Source of the DNA: Spirochaetota bacterium | GTDB taxonomy: Bacteria > Spirochaetota > UBA12135 > COTS27 > JAFLEE01 | Assembly (NCBI GenBank): GCA_017302015.1 | Contig: JAFLEE010000012.1 | Location: 25,118 to 89,117 of the forward strand | Direction of reading: 5' to 3' | DNA length: 64,000 nt | Shown here: positions 35,359 through 44,183 of the stretch, one piece after another | Position numbering within the stretch: position 1 is the first letter of the stretch | Layout: each line of letters begins with the position of its first letter | Position numbers and translations under genes: made by a program | Notes under the pieces: model-generated | What the model was told of the DNA's origin: nothing | The model's database searches: none | Seen by the model: the letters and a program-made list of their open reading frames with translations, nothing else

Positions 35359-36882
35359 ATGGATCGTAACGTAAGACGGACTGTCAACGGGTTCCTCTTC
35401 CTCAGCCCGAACATCACGGGGTTCATGGTTTTCACCGCTTTCCCCATCGTGTTCAGCCTTTACATGGCCTTCACCGACTGGGACCTCACCTTGCACAATA
35501 TGTTCAAGGAGACCTCCTGGCCGCGCTTCATCTTCGTGGCCAACTTCATCGAACTCCTCCAGTCCAAGGAGTTCCCAAAGTACTTCGGGAACACCCTCTT
35601 CTTCATGATGGGGTTGCCGCTGGGCATGGCGCTCTCCCTCCTGCTCGCCATCCTCCTCAACCAAGACCTGAAGGGCCGCTTCACCAATATCCGCAAGGTC
35701 TTCTTCGCCGGCGTGGTCTTCTTCGCCAGCATCTCGATCCTCGTGGTCTTCGGGATGAAGACGACGGCGATCACCATCCTCCTCACCAGCGTGTTCTGGC
35801 TCGTGATGGGCACGGGCACCTGGGTCGGCGCCACCTGGTATCGGACGGTCTTCTACCTGCCGCACTTCACCTCGGGGGTCGCCACCTTCCTGCTGTGGAA
35901 GAAGATGTACAACCCCCAGACCGGCCCGATCAACCTGGCCCTGGTCGGGCCCCTGGAGAGCGCGACGACGGTCATCAAGTCGATCTCGCGCTCCGAAGTC
36001 GTCGGCGGGGTGGCCACGGTCAGTTCGCCGATCTTCACCGGGCTCGAGTACCTCTTCCTCGCCGCCATGGTGGGCACCTTCTTCATGGGGCTGCGCCGCA
36101 CCTGGAAATGGTGGGATGACGGTCAGGCCGGGCTCCTCTCCGCGATCGTCTGCGTGGCCTTCCTCGCGCTCCCGTTCGCCATCGGGAGCGGGGCGGGCTG
36201 GTTCGCCCACCCCAATGCCGGTCTCATCGCCGGGCTCGCCGCGGCGGCCGTGCTCGTCGTCTATCTCGTCCTCTCCATCAAGGGGCCGTCCTTCAAGAGC
36301 GCGTTCGCCTTCAACATGGGGAGCATGGCCCTCATCACCCTGATGATCATGGTCATCGAGTTCGCGTTCCTCGGCTTCTCCATCGTCTCCGCCAACATGC
36401 CCGCCAACGCCTGGGCCAGCGGCGGGCTGCGCCCCCCCGAGTGGTTGGCCAATTATTATTGGGCCAAGCCGGCTATCATGATCATGGGCCTCTGGGGCGC
36501 CATCGGCAGCAATAACGTGATCCTCTACCAGGCCGGCCTCTCCGTGATCTCGAAGGAGCTCTACGAGGCGGCCGACGTCGACGGGGCGACCTCGATGCAG
36601 AAGTTCTGGAACGTCACCTGGCCGCAACTCGCGCCGACGACCTTCTTCATCTTCGTCATGGGCATCATCGGCGGCCTCCAAGGCGGCTTCGAGATGGCGC
36701 GGACCATGACCGGCGGGGGCCCGGCCGGCGCCACCACCACGATGACCTTCTTCCTCTACGAGCAGGGCTTCGATTCCGGTCGCCTCGGCTACGCCTCGGC
36801 GGTCGCCTGGTCCATCTTCGTGATGGTCATGGTGATCACGCTGATCAACTGGAAATACGGGAGGAAACATGAAACAGAGTGA
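35359..36882 (+). CDS. MalF-type sugar ABC permease, enlarged
   Basis: This inner-membrane permease has the EAA loop YEAADVDGATSMQKFW (about residue 402), which contacts the ATPase. At 507 residues it is much longer than most CUT1 permeases (about 300). The extra length comes from several additional hydrophobic segments between residues 110 and 355, not from a large soluble loop as in E. coli MalF. It lies 14 nt into the next gene (overlap). No ATPase of the MsmX/MalK type is in the window. Confidence 0.85.
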   Translation: MDRNVRRTVNGFLFLSPNITGFMVFTAFPIVFSLYMAFTDWDLTLHNMFKETSWPRFIFVANFIELLQSKEFPKYFGNTLFFMMGLPLGMALSLLLAILLNQDLKGRFTNIRKVFFAGVVFFASISILVVFGMKTTAITILLTSVFWLVMGTGTWVGATWYRTVFYLPHFTSGVATFLLWKKMYNPQTGPINLALVGPLESATTVIKSISRSEVVGGVATVSSPIFTGLEYLFLAAMVGTFFMGLRRTWKWWDDGQAGLLSAIVCVAFLALPFAIGSGAGWFAHPNAGLIAGLAAAAVLVVYLVLSIKGPSFKSAFAFNMGSMALITLMIMVIEFAFLGFSIVSANMPANAWASGGLRPPEWLANYYWAKPAIMIMGLWGAIGSNNVILYQAGLSVISKELYEAADVDGATSMQKFWNVTWPQLAPTTFFIFVMGIIGGLQGGFEMARTMTGGGPAGATTTMTFFLYEQGFDSGRLGYASAVAWSIFVMVMVITLINWKYGRKHETE

Positions 36883-37756
36883 AGGCACCCAGGCGCCCGC
36901 GGACGCCAAGATCATCAAGATCATCAACCCGAAATTCTGGGCCCTCTCCCTGGCGGGCATCACGTTCAAGCACCTCGCCCTCACCTGTCTGGCGGTGCTC
37001 GTGGCGCTCCCGTTCATCTGGATGGTGCTCACGAGCCTCAAGCCCCTCGGCGAGGTCGGCCTCCCCGAGTGGATCCCCAGCGCCTGGCAGTGGAACAACT
37101 ACGGCGAGGTGTTCAAGGTCATCAATTACGGCCAGTTCTACCTCAACTCGATCTTCGTCGCCTGCTGGGTGACCTTCCTGCAGGTCTTCACCAGTTCGCT
37201 CGCGGCGTTCTCCTTCTCGCGGTTGCAGTGGAAATTGCGCGACCGGCTCTTCGTGCTCTATCTCGGCACGATGATGCTGCCCGGCATCGTGATGATGATC
37301 CCCAACTACCAGATCATGATCAAGCTGGGCCTCGTCGATTCCTACCTCGGCCTCATCCTCCCCGGCGCCTTCTCCACCTTCGGCACCTTCCTGCTGCGCC
37401 AGTTCATGCTCTCCATCCCCCGCAGCCTCGACGAGGCCGCGGAGATCGACGGCTGCGGCCCCTGGCAGCTCTTCTGGGAGATCGTGCTGCCCCTGGCCCG
37501 GCCGGGCCTCATCGCCCTGACCATCTTCACCTTCATCGGGAACTACCAGAGCTTCTTCTGGCCCCTCGTCATGCTCAAGAGCGTCGACAAGTTCACCCTG
37601 CCCATCGGCCTGCTGTTCTTCGACTCCACCCGGGGCCAGGTGACGCACCTGCTCATGGCGGCCGTCACCATGAGCATCGTGCCGATGATCCTCATCTTCG
37701 TGCTCCTCCAGAAGTACATGGTGAAGGGGATCTTCCTCGGGGGCGTGAAAGGGTAG
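36869..37756 (+). CDS. MalG-type sugar ABC permease
   Basis: This 295-residue CUT1 permease has six helices and the EAA motif DEAAEIDGCGPWQLFWEIVLPLARP (about residue 188, first 20 residues diagnostic). It has GGAGG 4 nt before the ATG and overlaps the MalF-like gene. Together they form the membrane channel of a carbohydrate importer. A solute-binding protein gene at 49196-50659 could be the partner, although it is 11 kb away. Confidence 0.9.
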   Translation: MKQSEGTQAPADAKIIKIINPKFWALSLAGITFKHLALTCLAVLVALPFIWMVLTSLKPLGEVGLPEWIPSAWQWNNYGEVFKVINYGQFYLNSIFVACWVTFLQVFTSSLAAFSFSRLQWKLRDRLFVLYLGTMMLPGIVMMIPNYQIMIKLGLVDSYLGLILPGAFSTFGTFLLRQFMLSIPRSLDEAAEIDGCGPWQLFWEIVLPLARPGLIALTIFTFIGNYQSFFWPLVMLKSVDKFTLPIGLLFFDSTRGQVTHLLMAAVTMSIVPMILIFVLLQKYMVKGIFLGGVKG

Positions 37757-37847
37757 TCAAACCCCGGTCGGGCCGGCTTTCGATGCGGGGAAAGTCCCCG
37801 CAACGCTCCGGCGCCGTCCGTTCGTCGGCCATCCTGGCCTCCTCACC

Positions 37848-37890
37848 TTCTCGTTCCAAGCGCGCCCTCCTGGCGCGCGTGGAACGAGAA
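37848..37890 (+). terminator. Strong hairpin after the permease operon
   Basis: TTCTCGTTCC and GGAACGAGAA flank an inner GCGCGCC/GGCGCGC stem, making a long hairpin about 90 nt after the MalG stop. There is no T-run after it. It is the first of four stem-loops in the 456-nt gap (37757-38212), which holds no gene. Confidence 0.55.
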
Positions 37891-37945
37891 GCGTCGCCTC
37901 CGGTCGCGGGGCCTTTCCCCTCCTCTTAAAATCCGGCCCCGACCG

Positions 37946-38028
37946 TCACCCTAAATCTTTAGGGTGAGAGGGGGCGGACCGAATCTCAAAATGCTTTTTG
38001 CCACCCTCACCCCAAGAATGGGGTGAGG
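37946..38028. repeat. Two 10-bp-stem hairpins
   Basis: TCACCCTAAA/TTTAGGGTGA (37946-37955/37958-37967) and CCTCACCCCA/TGGGGTGAGG (38005-38014/38019-38028) are perfect inverted repeats. The second has an AGAA loop. They resemble dispersed intergenic REP-type elements, though no further copies are in this window. Confidence 0.5.
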
Positions 38029-38056
38029 CTCGGGGGCTGAACGGCTTTTGGAAGCG

Positions 38057-38134
38057 TGGTTCACGGATCCTTTCGGAGGCGTCCTGCGCCCGCGTTGCGG
38101 GCGCCGAGACGCCGGAGAAAGGGTCCGTGAACCA
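38057..38134. repeat. 78-nt inverted repeat before MFS-HEAT gene
   Basis: TGGTTCACGGATCC (from 38057) pairs with GGGTCCGTGAACCA (to 38134), continuing inward with GGCGTC/GACGCC and CGCCCGC/GCGGGCG. The whole element can fold into one long, slightly imperfect stem. It ends 79 nt before the GTG of the MFS-HEAT gene. Confidence 0.6.
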
Positions 38135-38212
38135 TGCGGATAGCGAGTGAAGACCCGAGCGGGGGTTGATCGATTCGTTGTATGATCCAGGTCTGGCCAC
38201 CGGTCCTTTCCC

Positions 38213-40492
38213 GTGAATAACGCACTCTCCCCCCGGGCCCAGCGGCGCGGGATGAATCTTTCCGTCTTTTCGGCGGCGTTCGGTACGGCATTCGCCGCCG
38301 GCACCGGGGGGCCCATCTTCGCCGGGCTCCTCCTGGCGCTGGCGATGAGCCCGGTGCAGATCGGGGTCATCAACTCGCTGGCGGTGCTCTTCATCCCGCT
38401 CCAGATCGCCGGGGTCTTCCTCGAGCGCCTTCGGTTCCCGCGCAAGCGCATCTGGGTGGCGTCGGTGCTGCTGCAGCGGCTGGCCTGGATGGCGCTCATC
38501 CTCATCACGGCCTTCCGGGCCGATTTCGAGCGGGACCAGTTCGCCTACCTCTTCACCCTCCTGTTCGCCCTCACGTGCCTTTTCGCGCAGATCCCCGGGA
38601 GCCTCTGGTTCTCGTGGATGGGCGACCTCGTCCCCGGGAACAAGCAGGCGGCCTTCTGGAGCCGGCGCAACGCGGTGGCCCAGGCGATCACCGTGCTCAG
38701 CGCGCTCGCCATCGGCTACGCCGTGGAGCGCCTCCACAATAACCTCGAGGCCTACCTCATCGTCCTCGCGGCGGCCCTCGCCCTCGGCTTCATCGAGGTC
38801 CTCATCCATTCCAAGGTGGCCGATCCCCGGCCCCCCGCGGGGCCCATCCGCCTGCGGCAGACCCTCGAGGTGGTGGAGAACCTCTTCACCGAACTGCGCC
38901 GCTTCTGGCGCGAGAAGAGCGAGGAGAAGCGCAATTACCTGCTCCTCACCGGGGCCTTCGCCATCCACAGCTTCGCCGGCTGGTTCTTCTCCCCCTTCGT
39001 CTTCATCTACCTGCAGAAGGACATGGGCTTCTCCCAACTCCACGTCCAGGGGCTTTCGGCGCTGGCGACGACGGTGGCCTTTTTCGCCACCTTCTTCTAC
39101 CGCTCCTTCGGCACGCGCTTCGGCATGAAGCCGATCCTCGTCTTCTGCTGGCTCCTCAAGATCGTGGAGTTCATGGCGTGGATTTTGGTCTGCTCCCGCG
39201 ACCTGTCCCATTGGTATTTGCTCATTTTCGTCATGGCCGGGTTCATCAATATCGGCATCCTCATCGCCCAGTTCACCCTGCTCAACCAGGTGACCCGGGC
39301 CGAGAACCGCGCGCTGCTTTCCGCCGTCTTCTTCTCTGTGCTCGGCCTGGCCGGGTTCGTGTCCGCCAACCTAAGCGGCGTGGTGTACCAGGGGCTCCAG
39401 CGTTTCGCCTTCCCGCTCTGGGGAGGCGTTTTCGGCCCCTTCCAATTCATCGGCATCGGCGTGCTGCTGTCGCTCTTCTTCAGCGCGGCCCTCACCATGG
39501 CCTTCTCGGAACGGGGCACCCCCGATGCCTGGACCTTCTTCCGCCTCGTGGTTTCCCATAACCCGGTGCGCATGGTCCTCCAATCCCAGATCCTCGACCA
39601 GCCCCTCACCGAAGGGCGGCGGACCGAGACCCTCTCCCAGGCCAATGGGTCCCTCTTCGAGAAGGAATGGATCGCGGGGCTCGACAGCCCGTCGACGTGG
39701 GTGCGCGGCGAAACGGTCATCTCCCTCTACCGCAGCGGGGGGAGGTCCGGGTTCCCCCCCTCCCGGGCGCTGCGGGAGAAGCTCCTGGAACTCGCCTTCG
39801 ACGCCTCCTCCAATCTCCAGCCCCAGGCCATCCTCGCCCTGGGGCAGATCCAGGCGCGGGAGGCGGTGCCCCGCCTGCGCGAACTCTACCTGCGCCAGCG
39901 GCGCACCGGCGAGAAGACCCTGGCGGGGGCGGCGCTGGTCTCCCTCGGGCGCATGGAAGACCCCCTCCTGGCGCCGATCTTCCGGTCCATCCTGGGGGAT
40001 CGCGCTGAGCTCCGGTTCTGGCCGGCCGCCGCCGAGGGTCTCGGGAAAGTCGGGCAAACCGGCGACAGCCCCCTCCTCTTCCGGGCCATGGACCGGGACC
40101 CCTGCGCCCGCAAGCCCCTCTACCGGAAATTGTATTGGATCGCGCTCTCCCGCCTGCGCGAAAAAGATTCGCCCCTCTTCACCCTCTATGAACGGGAGGA
40201 GAAGGAGGCCGGTTCGGGGATGGAGAAACTCCTCGAGGAGTTGGCCGGCGATATGAAGGCCCACCTGGGGATGGAAGAGGGCGTCTGGGAGCAGGTCGCC
40301 CATTGCGCCCATTCGACGGGAGCCCTGAAGCGCCTATGGGCCTTCATCCCTCCCGAGGGACGCCATCGGTTCCCCGCCTGGTTCGAAACCCGCATGGTCC
40401 GCGACCGGGGGAATGAGGTGGACGGACTCGCCATGCTCTGGTTCTGCAAAAGCGTCCTGGGCCGCGATTTCCCGAAACTACGGGACGCCTGA
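38213..40492 (+). CDS. MFS transporter fused to C-terminal HEAT-like repeats
   Basis: This 759-residue protein has about 12 membrane helices in residues 1-430, MFS-like by pattern, followed by a soluble region (about 460-759). The soluble region has HEAT-type helical pairs such as LQPQAILALGQIQAREAVPRLREL (first 20 shown). The family of the transporter half is not clear to me. Translation begins at GTG 38213. The protein is a distant paralogue of the one at 61451, with the same layout. HEAT repeats on an MFS are rare; they may bind a cytoplasmic partner. Confidence 0.7.
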   Translation: MNNALSPRAQRRGMNLSVFSAAFGTAFAAGTGGPIFAGLLLALAMSPVQIGVINSLAVLFIPLQIAGVFLERLRFPRKRIWVASVLLQRLAWMALILITAFRADFERDQFAYLFTLLFALTCLFAQIPGSLWFSWMGDLVPGNKQAAFWSRRNAVAQAITVLSALAIGYAVERLHNNLEAYLIVLAAALALGFIEVLIHSKVADPRPPAGPIRLRQTLEVVENLFTELRRFWREKSEEKRNYLLLTGAFAIHSFAGWFFSPFVFIYLQKDMGFSQLHVQGLSALATTVAFFATFFYRSFGTRFGMKPILVFCWLLKIVEFMAWILVCSRDLSHWYLLIFVMAGFINIGILIAQFTLLNQVTRAENRALLSAVFFSVLGLAGFVSANLSGVVYQGLQRFAFPLWGGVFGPFQFIGIGVLLSLFFSAALTMAFSERGTPDAWTFFRLVVSHNPVRMVLQSQILDQPLTEGRRTETLSQANGSLFEKEWIAGLDSPSTWVRGETVISLYRSGGRSGFPPSRALREKLLELAFDASSNLQPQAILALGQIQAREAVPRLRELYLRQRRTGEKTLAGAALVSLGRMEDPLLAPIFRSILGDRAELRFWPAAAEGLGKVGQTGDSPLLFRAMDRDPCARKPLYRKLYWIALSRLREKDSPLFTLYEREEKEAGSGMEKLLEELAGDMKAHLGMEEGVWEQVAHCAHSTGALKRLWAFIPPEGRHRFPAWFETRMVRDRGNEVDGLAMLWFCKSVLGRDFPKLRDA

Positions 40493-40509
40493 AGTTCTAC
40501 GAGAAAAAC

Positions 40510-40527
40510 CTCCACGCCTTCGTGGAG
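40510..40527 (+). terminator. Short hairpin after MFS-HEAT gene
   Basis: CTCCACG/CGTGGAG with a CCTT loop lies 17 nt after the stop codon. The remaining sequence to 40788 (about 260 nt) contains no gene I can support; it has a possible -10 TATCAT at 40749-40754. Confidence 0.4.
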
Positions 40528-40788
40528 CTTACGCCTTGAAGCCCATGAAGTACGCGGGCGGACCTTACCTATCGGCGAGATGTCCCCCGGGTTGGAGCGA
40601 CCGACGCGCTTGGCCAAGCTTCGTCGATCCCTCTGCCGATTCGAACCGCAGACCCGTGCACGTGTGGGAGCCGCGTATGCGCGAGTTCCGGCGGTAAGAG
40701 AGGGGGTTCGGGCGGACGGCTTCCACCGCAGCCCGGGCGGCGATGTGGTATCATTGGTCGGCACGACTGGGGTGCCAGGCAGGTGAAA

Positions 40789-42165
40789 ATGTCCGCAGGA
40801 TCATGGCGTCGCAACCTCTTCTTCACCCTCTCGCTTTGCCTCGCCGCCGCGGGGCAGACTCGGCCGACGGTGGCCTTCCTTGATCTCGAAAATCTCGGGG
40901 AAGAGAAACTCGGCGCCTATTGCAAGGCGCTCCCGGCCATGGCCCTGGCCGACCTTTCCGGAGTGAAGAACCTCGCCCTCGTCGACCGCCAGAGCCTGCG
41001 CTCCGTCATGAAGGAACTCGCCCTGGGAGAATCGGGGATCCTGGATGAAAAAACCGCCCCGAAACTCGGGAACCTCATGGGGGCCCAACTCCTCGTCCTG
41101 GGCCAATTGCTCCCCGCGGGCGCCCATTGGGCCCTCACCTGGAAACTCCTGAAGACCGAAACCGGCGCGGTCCTGTCGGGGGGGAGCCTCGATGGCGAGG
41201 AAGCCCGACTCGCCGACCTCAAGGGGCGATTCGTCTCCGCCGTGCACGGCGCCCTCGCCAAGGAAATCCCCGACCTCGGCCCGGCCCCCAAGGCTCCCGC
41301 CGAATCCCTCCCCGGCGATGATTTCCGGCGCTACGGCGCGGCGCTCGCGAGCGCCGATTCCGGCGATGACGCGCGGGCCCGGGAGATCCTCCAGGAACTC
41401 GCCGCCCGTCGCCCCGGCTTCGTCTATGCCCGTGGGGAACTCTCCGCCCTCGAGGCCCGCCTGGTGATCCTCGAGAAGGAGCGCGAGAAGGCCATCCGCG
41501 AGAAGGTCGACGCCGGGCCCCGGGATTGGGGCGGGTTCCTGTCCACCACCTCCGTGCTCGCCTCGTCGATGAAGTACACCCAACTCCTGGCCTACGTGAG
41601 GAGTTTCCGGGGGAATTTCCCGCCGCCGCCGCCCGGCTCCCCCATGAATACGGGCGAAATGGGGCTCTACTACGAGACGATGGCCCTTTCCATGCTGAAG
41701 CGCCACGAAGAGGCCCTGCCGGTGTGCGAAGCCTTCCTCAAGGCCTATCCCGCCTCCGTCTACGGCACCTCGGTGCGCCTTTCCCTCAACCAGAGCCTCC
41801 AGTCGGTGAAGACCCGCGCCTCCAAGCGCGCGAGCATCGGGGCCGAAGTGGCCGCCGAATTGGAGCGGGCCAAGGCCGCCGAACTCGAGGACCGCTATTT
41901 CGCCGAGTACACCGCGGGGATCAAATGGCTGTCCGGGGGATTCCATGAGGAGGCCCTCGCCCTCTTCCAGAAGATCCCGCTCTCCGGCCTTTCCCGTAAG
42001 TACGGCTTAAGCGGGGACAATCTCCTCTACCAAATCTTCAATTGCCATTACCAGCTAGCCCGCAAGGAGAGCGGGCTCAAGGTGATGAAGGCGATGGAGA
42101 CTCTCTACCCCGAGAGCCCGTATCTCGCCACGCTACTCAGCATGTCGGCTATGTTCCCGCAGTAG
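40789..42165 (+). CDS. Secreted CsgG-like/TPR protein
   Basis: This 458-residue exported protein has a hydrophobic signal (about residues 10-23). The next about 140 residues resemble the CsgG/FlgO-type fold, with TVAFLDLENL, LVDRQSLRSVMKELAL and LMGAQLLVLGQL. The rest is helical and TPR-like (residues 180-458). ATG 40789 is selected because AGGTG lies 5 nt upstream; GTG 40783 is the alternative. CsgG-like N-domains followed by TPRs are common in lipoproteins that assemble at the outer membrane, but no lipobox is visible here. Confidence 0.65.
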   Translation: MSAGSWRRNLFFTLSLCLAAAGQTRPTVAFLDLENLGEEKLGAYCKALPAMALADLSGVKNLALVDRQSLRSVMKELALGESGILDEKTAPKLGNLMGAQLLVLGQLLPAGAHWALTWKLLKTETGAVLSGGSLDGEEARLADLKGRFVSAVHGALAKEIPDLGPAPKAPAESLPGDDFRRYGAALASADSGDDARAREILQELAARRPGFVYARGELSALEARLVILEKEREKAIREKVDAGPRDWGGFLSTTSVLASSMKYTQLLAYVRSFRGNFPPPPPGSPMNTGEMGLYYETMALSMLKRHEEALPVCEAFLKAYPASVYGTSVRLSLNQSLQSVKTRASKRASIGAEVAAELERAKAAELEDRYFAEYTAGIKWLSGGFHEEALALFQKIPLSGLSRKYGLSGDNLLYQIFNCHYQLARKESGLKVMKAMETLYPESPYLATLLSMSAMFPQ

Positions 42166-42195
42166 CGCGGAAAGCGTAGGCCGCGGGGGTGAACG

Positions 42196-43275
42196 TTAGC
42201 GCTTGGCGAAGGCCGCCATGAAGGCCGCGAGCTTCTCGCATCCCTCCACCGGCATGGCGTTGTAGATCGAGGCGCGGATGCCGCCGACGGAGCGGTGGCC
42301 CTTCAGGTTCACGAAGCCGGCGGCTTCGGCTTCCTTGACGAACAGGGCCGTCTTGTCCTCGTCGGGGAGGGTGAAGACGATGTTCATGAGCGAGCGGTCC
42401 TTGGCCACCACGGGGCACTTGTAGAAGCCCTGGCTGCCGTCGATGGCGCCGTAGAGGAGGCCCGCCTTCTGCTCGTTGCGCTTTTCGACGGCGGCGAGGC
42501 CGCCGGCTTCCCCGGCGATCCAATCGAGCATGAGGCCCATGAGATAGACGCCGAAGACGGGCGGCGTGTTCACCATGCTGTCGTTCTCGGCCTGGCCCTT
42601 GTAGGAGAGGAGTTCGGGGAGTTCGGGGTTGCAGCGGTCGAGGAGGTCTTTGCGGATGACGACGAGGGTCACGCCCGAGGGGCCCAGGTTCTTTTGGGCG
42701 CCGGCGAAGATGATCCCGAACCGCCCGAAATCGAGGCGTTTGGAGAGGATATCCGACGACATGTCGCTGATGAGGGGGTTCTTCACGTCGGGGAGCTCGC
42801 GGTACTGGGTGCCGAAGATCGTGTTGTTCGAGCACATCCACGTATAGGCCGCGTCGGGGGAATAGGCGAGCTTCTTGAGGTCGGGGAGGGCGGTGTAATT
42901 GGCGTCTTTCCCGCTGAAGAGCACGTTGACGCCGCCGTAGCGCTTGCCCTCTTTGATGGCCTTGCTCGTCCACATGCCCGTGTCGATATAGTCGGCCTTC
43001 TTGCCGGCCCCGAGGAAGTTCATGGGGATCTGGATGAATTGCATGGTCGCCCCGCCCTGGAGGAAGAGGGCGCGGTACTGGTCGCCTAGGCCCATGAGGG
43101 AGAGGAGTTTCTTCTCGGTCTCGGCGAAGATCTGCACGACCTGCTTGCCCCGGTGCGAGGCCTCCATGATGGAATAGCCGAGGCCCGGGTAGTTCTGGAA
43201 CTCTTTCTGGGCCCGGTCGAGGACGCTCTTGGGGAGGACGGCGGGGCCGGGGTTGAAATTATAGATCGTCGCCAT
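42196..43275 (-). CDS. serC: Phosphoserine aminotransferase
   Basis: SerC converts 3-phosphohydroxypyruvate to phosphoserine with glutamate. The 359-residue protein begins with NFNPGPAVLP, includes GYSIMEASHRG and QGGATMQF, and has the Schiff-base lysine in FAGAQKNLGPSGVTLV (about residue 196). It also ends in the conserved GHRSVGGIRASIYNAM, where Arg binds substrate. AGGA lies before the ATG. It is 20 nt downstream of gpmA on the same strand. Confidence 0.96.
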   Translation of the reverse strand: MATIYNFNPGPAVLPKSVLDRAQKEFQNYPGLGYSIMEASHRGKQVVQIFAETEKKLLSLMGLGDQYRALFLQGGATMQFIQIPMNFLGAGKKADYIDTGMWTSKAIKEGKRYGGVNVLFSGKDANYTALPDLKKLAYSPDAAYTWMCSNNTIFGTQYRELPDVKNPLISDMSSDILSKRLDFGRFGIIFAGAQKNLGPSGVTLVVIRKDLLDRCNPELPELLSYKGQAENDSMVNTPPVFGVYLMGLMLDWIAGEAGGLAAVEKRNEQKAGLLYGAIDGSQGFYKCPVVAKDRSLMNIVFTLPDEDKTALFVKEAEAAGFVNLKGHRSVGGIRASIYNAMPVEGCEKLAAFMAAFAKR

Positions 43276-43295
43276 GGGGATTCCTGGGGAGGGGA

Positions 43296-44042
43296 TTATT
43301 TCGCCTTGCTCTGGTTCGCGACGCCTTCGATGGCGGCCTTGATGCGCGCCTGGTCGCCCAGGTAATAGTGCTTCACGGCCTTGAGTTGGTCGTCGAGCTC
43401 GTAGACGAGCGGGGTGGCGGTGGGGATGTTGAGTTTCAGGATGTCGGCCTCGCTCATCTGGTCGAGGTATTTCACCAGGGCGCGCAGGCTATTGCCGTGG
43501 GCCGCGATGATGATGCGCTTGCCGGCCTTGAGTTGGGGGACGATCTCGCGCTCGTAATAGGGCACGAATCGGGCGACCGTCTCCTTCAGGCTCTCGGTGA
43601 GGGGGAGTTCGGCAGGGGAGAGGTCATGGTAGCGGCGGTCGTGGCCGGGGTAGCGCTCGTCGGATTTCTCAAGGGCCGGGGGGGGGATGTCGTAGGAGCG
43701 GCGCCAGATGTTCACCTGATCCTCGCCGAATTTCTTCGCGGTCTCGGACTTATTAAGGCCCTGGAGCGAGCCGTAATGGCGCTCGTTGAGGCGCCAGTGG
43801 CGGATGACCGGCACCCACTGGAGGTCGAGTTCGTCCATCGTCATCCACAGCGTGCGGATGGCGCGCTTCAGCACCGAGGTATAGGCCAAGTCGAAGGTGT
43901 AGCCCTCTTTCTTGAGGACCACCCCGGCGTCCTTGGCTTCGGCGAGGCCCTTTTCGGAGAGGTCGACGTCGGTCCAGCCGGTGAAGCGGTTTTCCTGGTT
44001 CCAGGTGGATTCGCCGTGGCGCAGGAGGACGAGCTTGATCAT
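43296..44042 (-). CDS. gpmA: 2,3-bisphosphoglycerate-dependent phosphoglycerate mutase
   Basis: GpmA interconverts 2- and 3-phosphoglycerate. The 248-residue protein has the phosphohistidine motif [18 protein letters not shown] (residues 6-23), [18 protein letters not shown] and the second catalytic His in [10 protein letters not shown] (about 180). GAGG precedes the ATG. Being next to serC, which drains 3-phosphoglycerate into serine, makes metabolic sense. Confidence 0.96.
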   Translation of the reverse strand: MIKLVLLRHGESTWNQENRFTGWTDVDLSEKGLAEAKDAGVVLKKEGYTFDLAYTSVLKRAIRTLWMTMDELDLQWVPVIRHWRLNERHYGSLQGLNKSETAKKFGEDQVNIWRRSYDIPPPALEKSDERYPGHDRRYHDLSPAELPLTESLKETVARFVPYYEREIVPQLKAGKRIIIAAHGNSLRALVKYLDQMSEADILKLNIPTATPLVYELDDQLKAVKHYYLGDQARIKAAIEGVANQSKAK

Positions 44043-44172
44043 GGGAGGCCTCGAGGGGGGAAGGATTCTACGCCCGATTCGCGGCTGGGAGCCGAAGGCG
44101 TATGGCGAAATTTATCATGGGGCGCACGGGCGGGGCGCGGATCCCCGGGACTTCCGATTCCCCATCGTCCGG

Positions 44173-44178
44173 TATAAT
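44173..44178 (+). promoter_or_regulatory. -10 box abutting AraC gene start
   Basis: A perfect TATAAT ends 5 nt before the ATG at 44184, with no ribosome site between. The -35 is weak. This points to a leaderless transcript for the regulator. Confidence 0.5.
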
Positions 44179-44183
44179 ACCCC

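Noticed and set aside
40634..40660. tRNA T-loop-like GGTTCGAAT on the minus strand
   Set aside because: The T-stem has a G-G mismatch, and there is no matching acceptor stem, anticodon arm or CCA, so no tRNA is supported.
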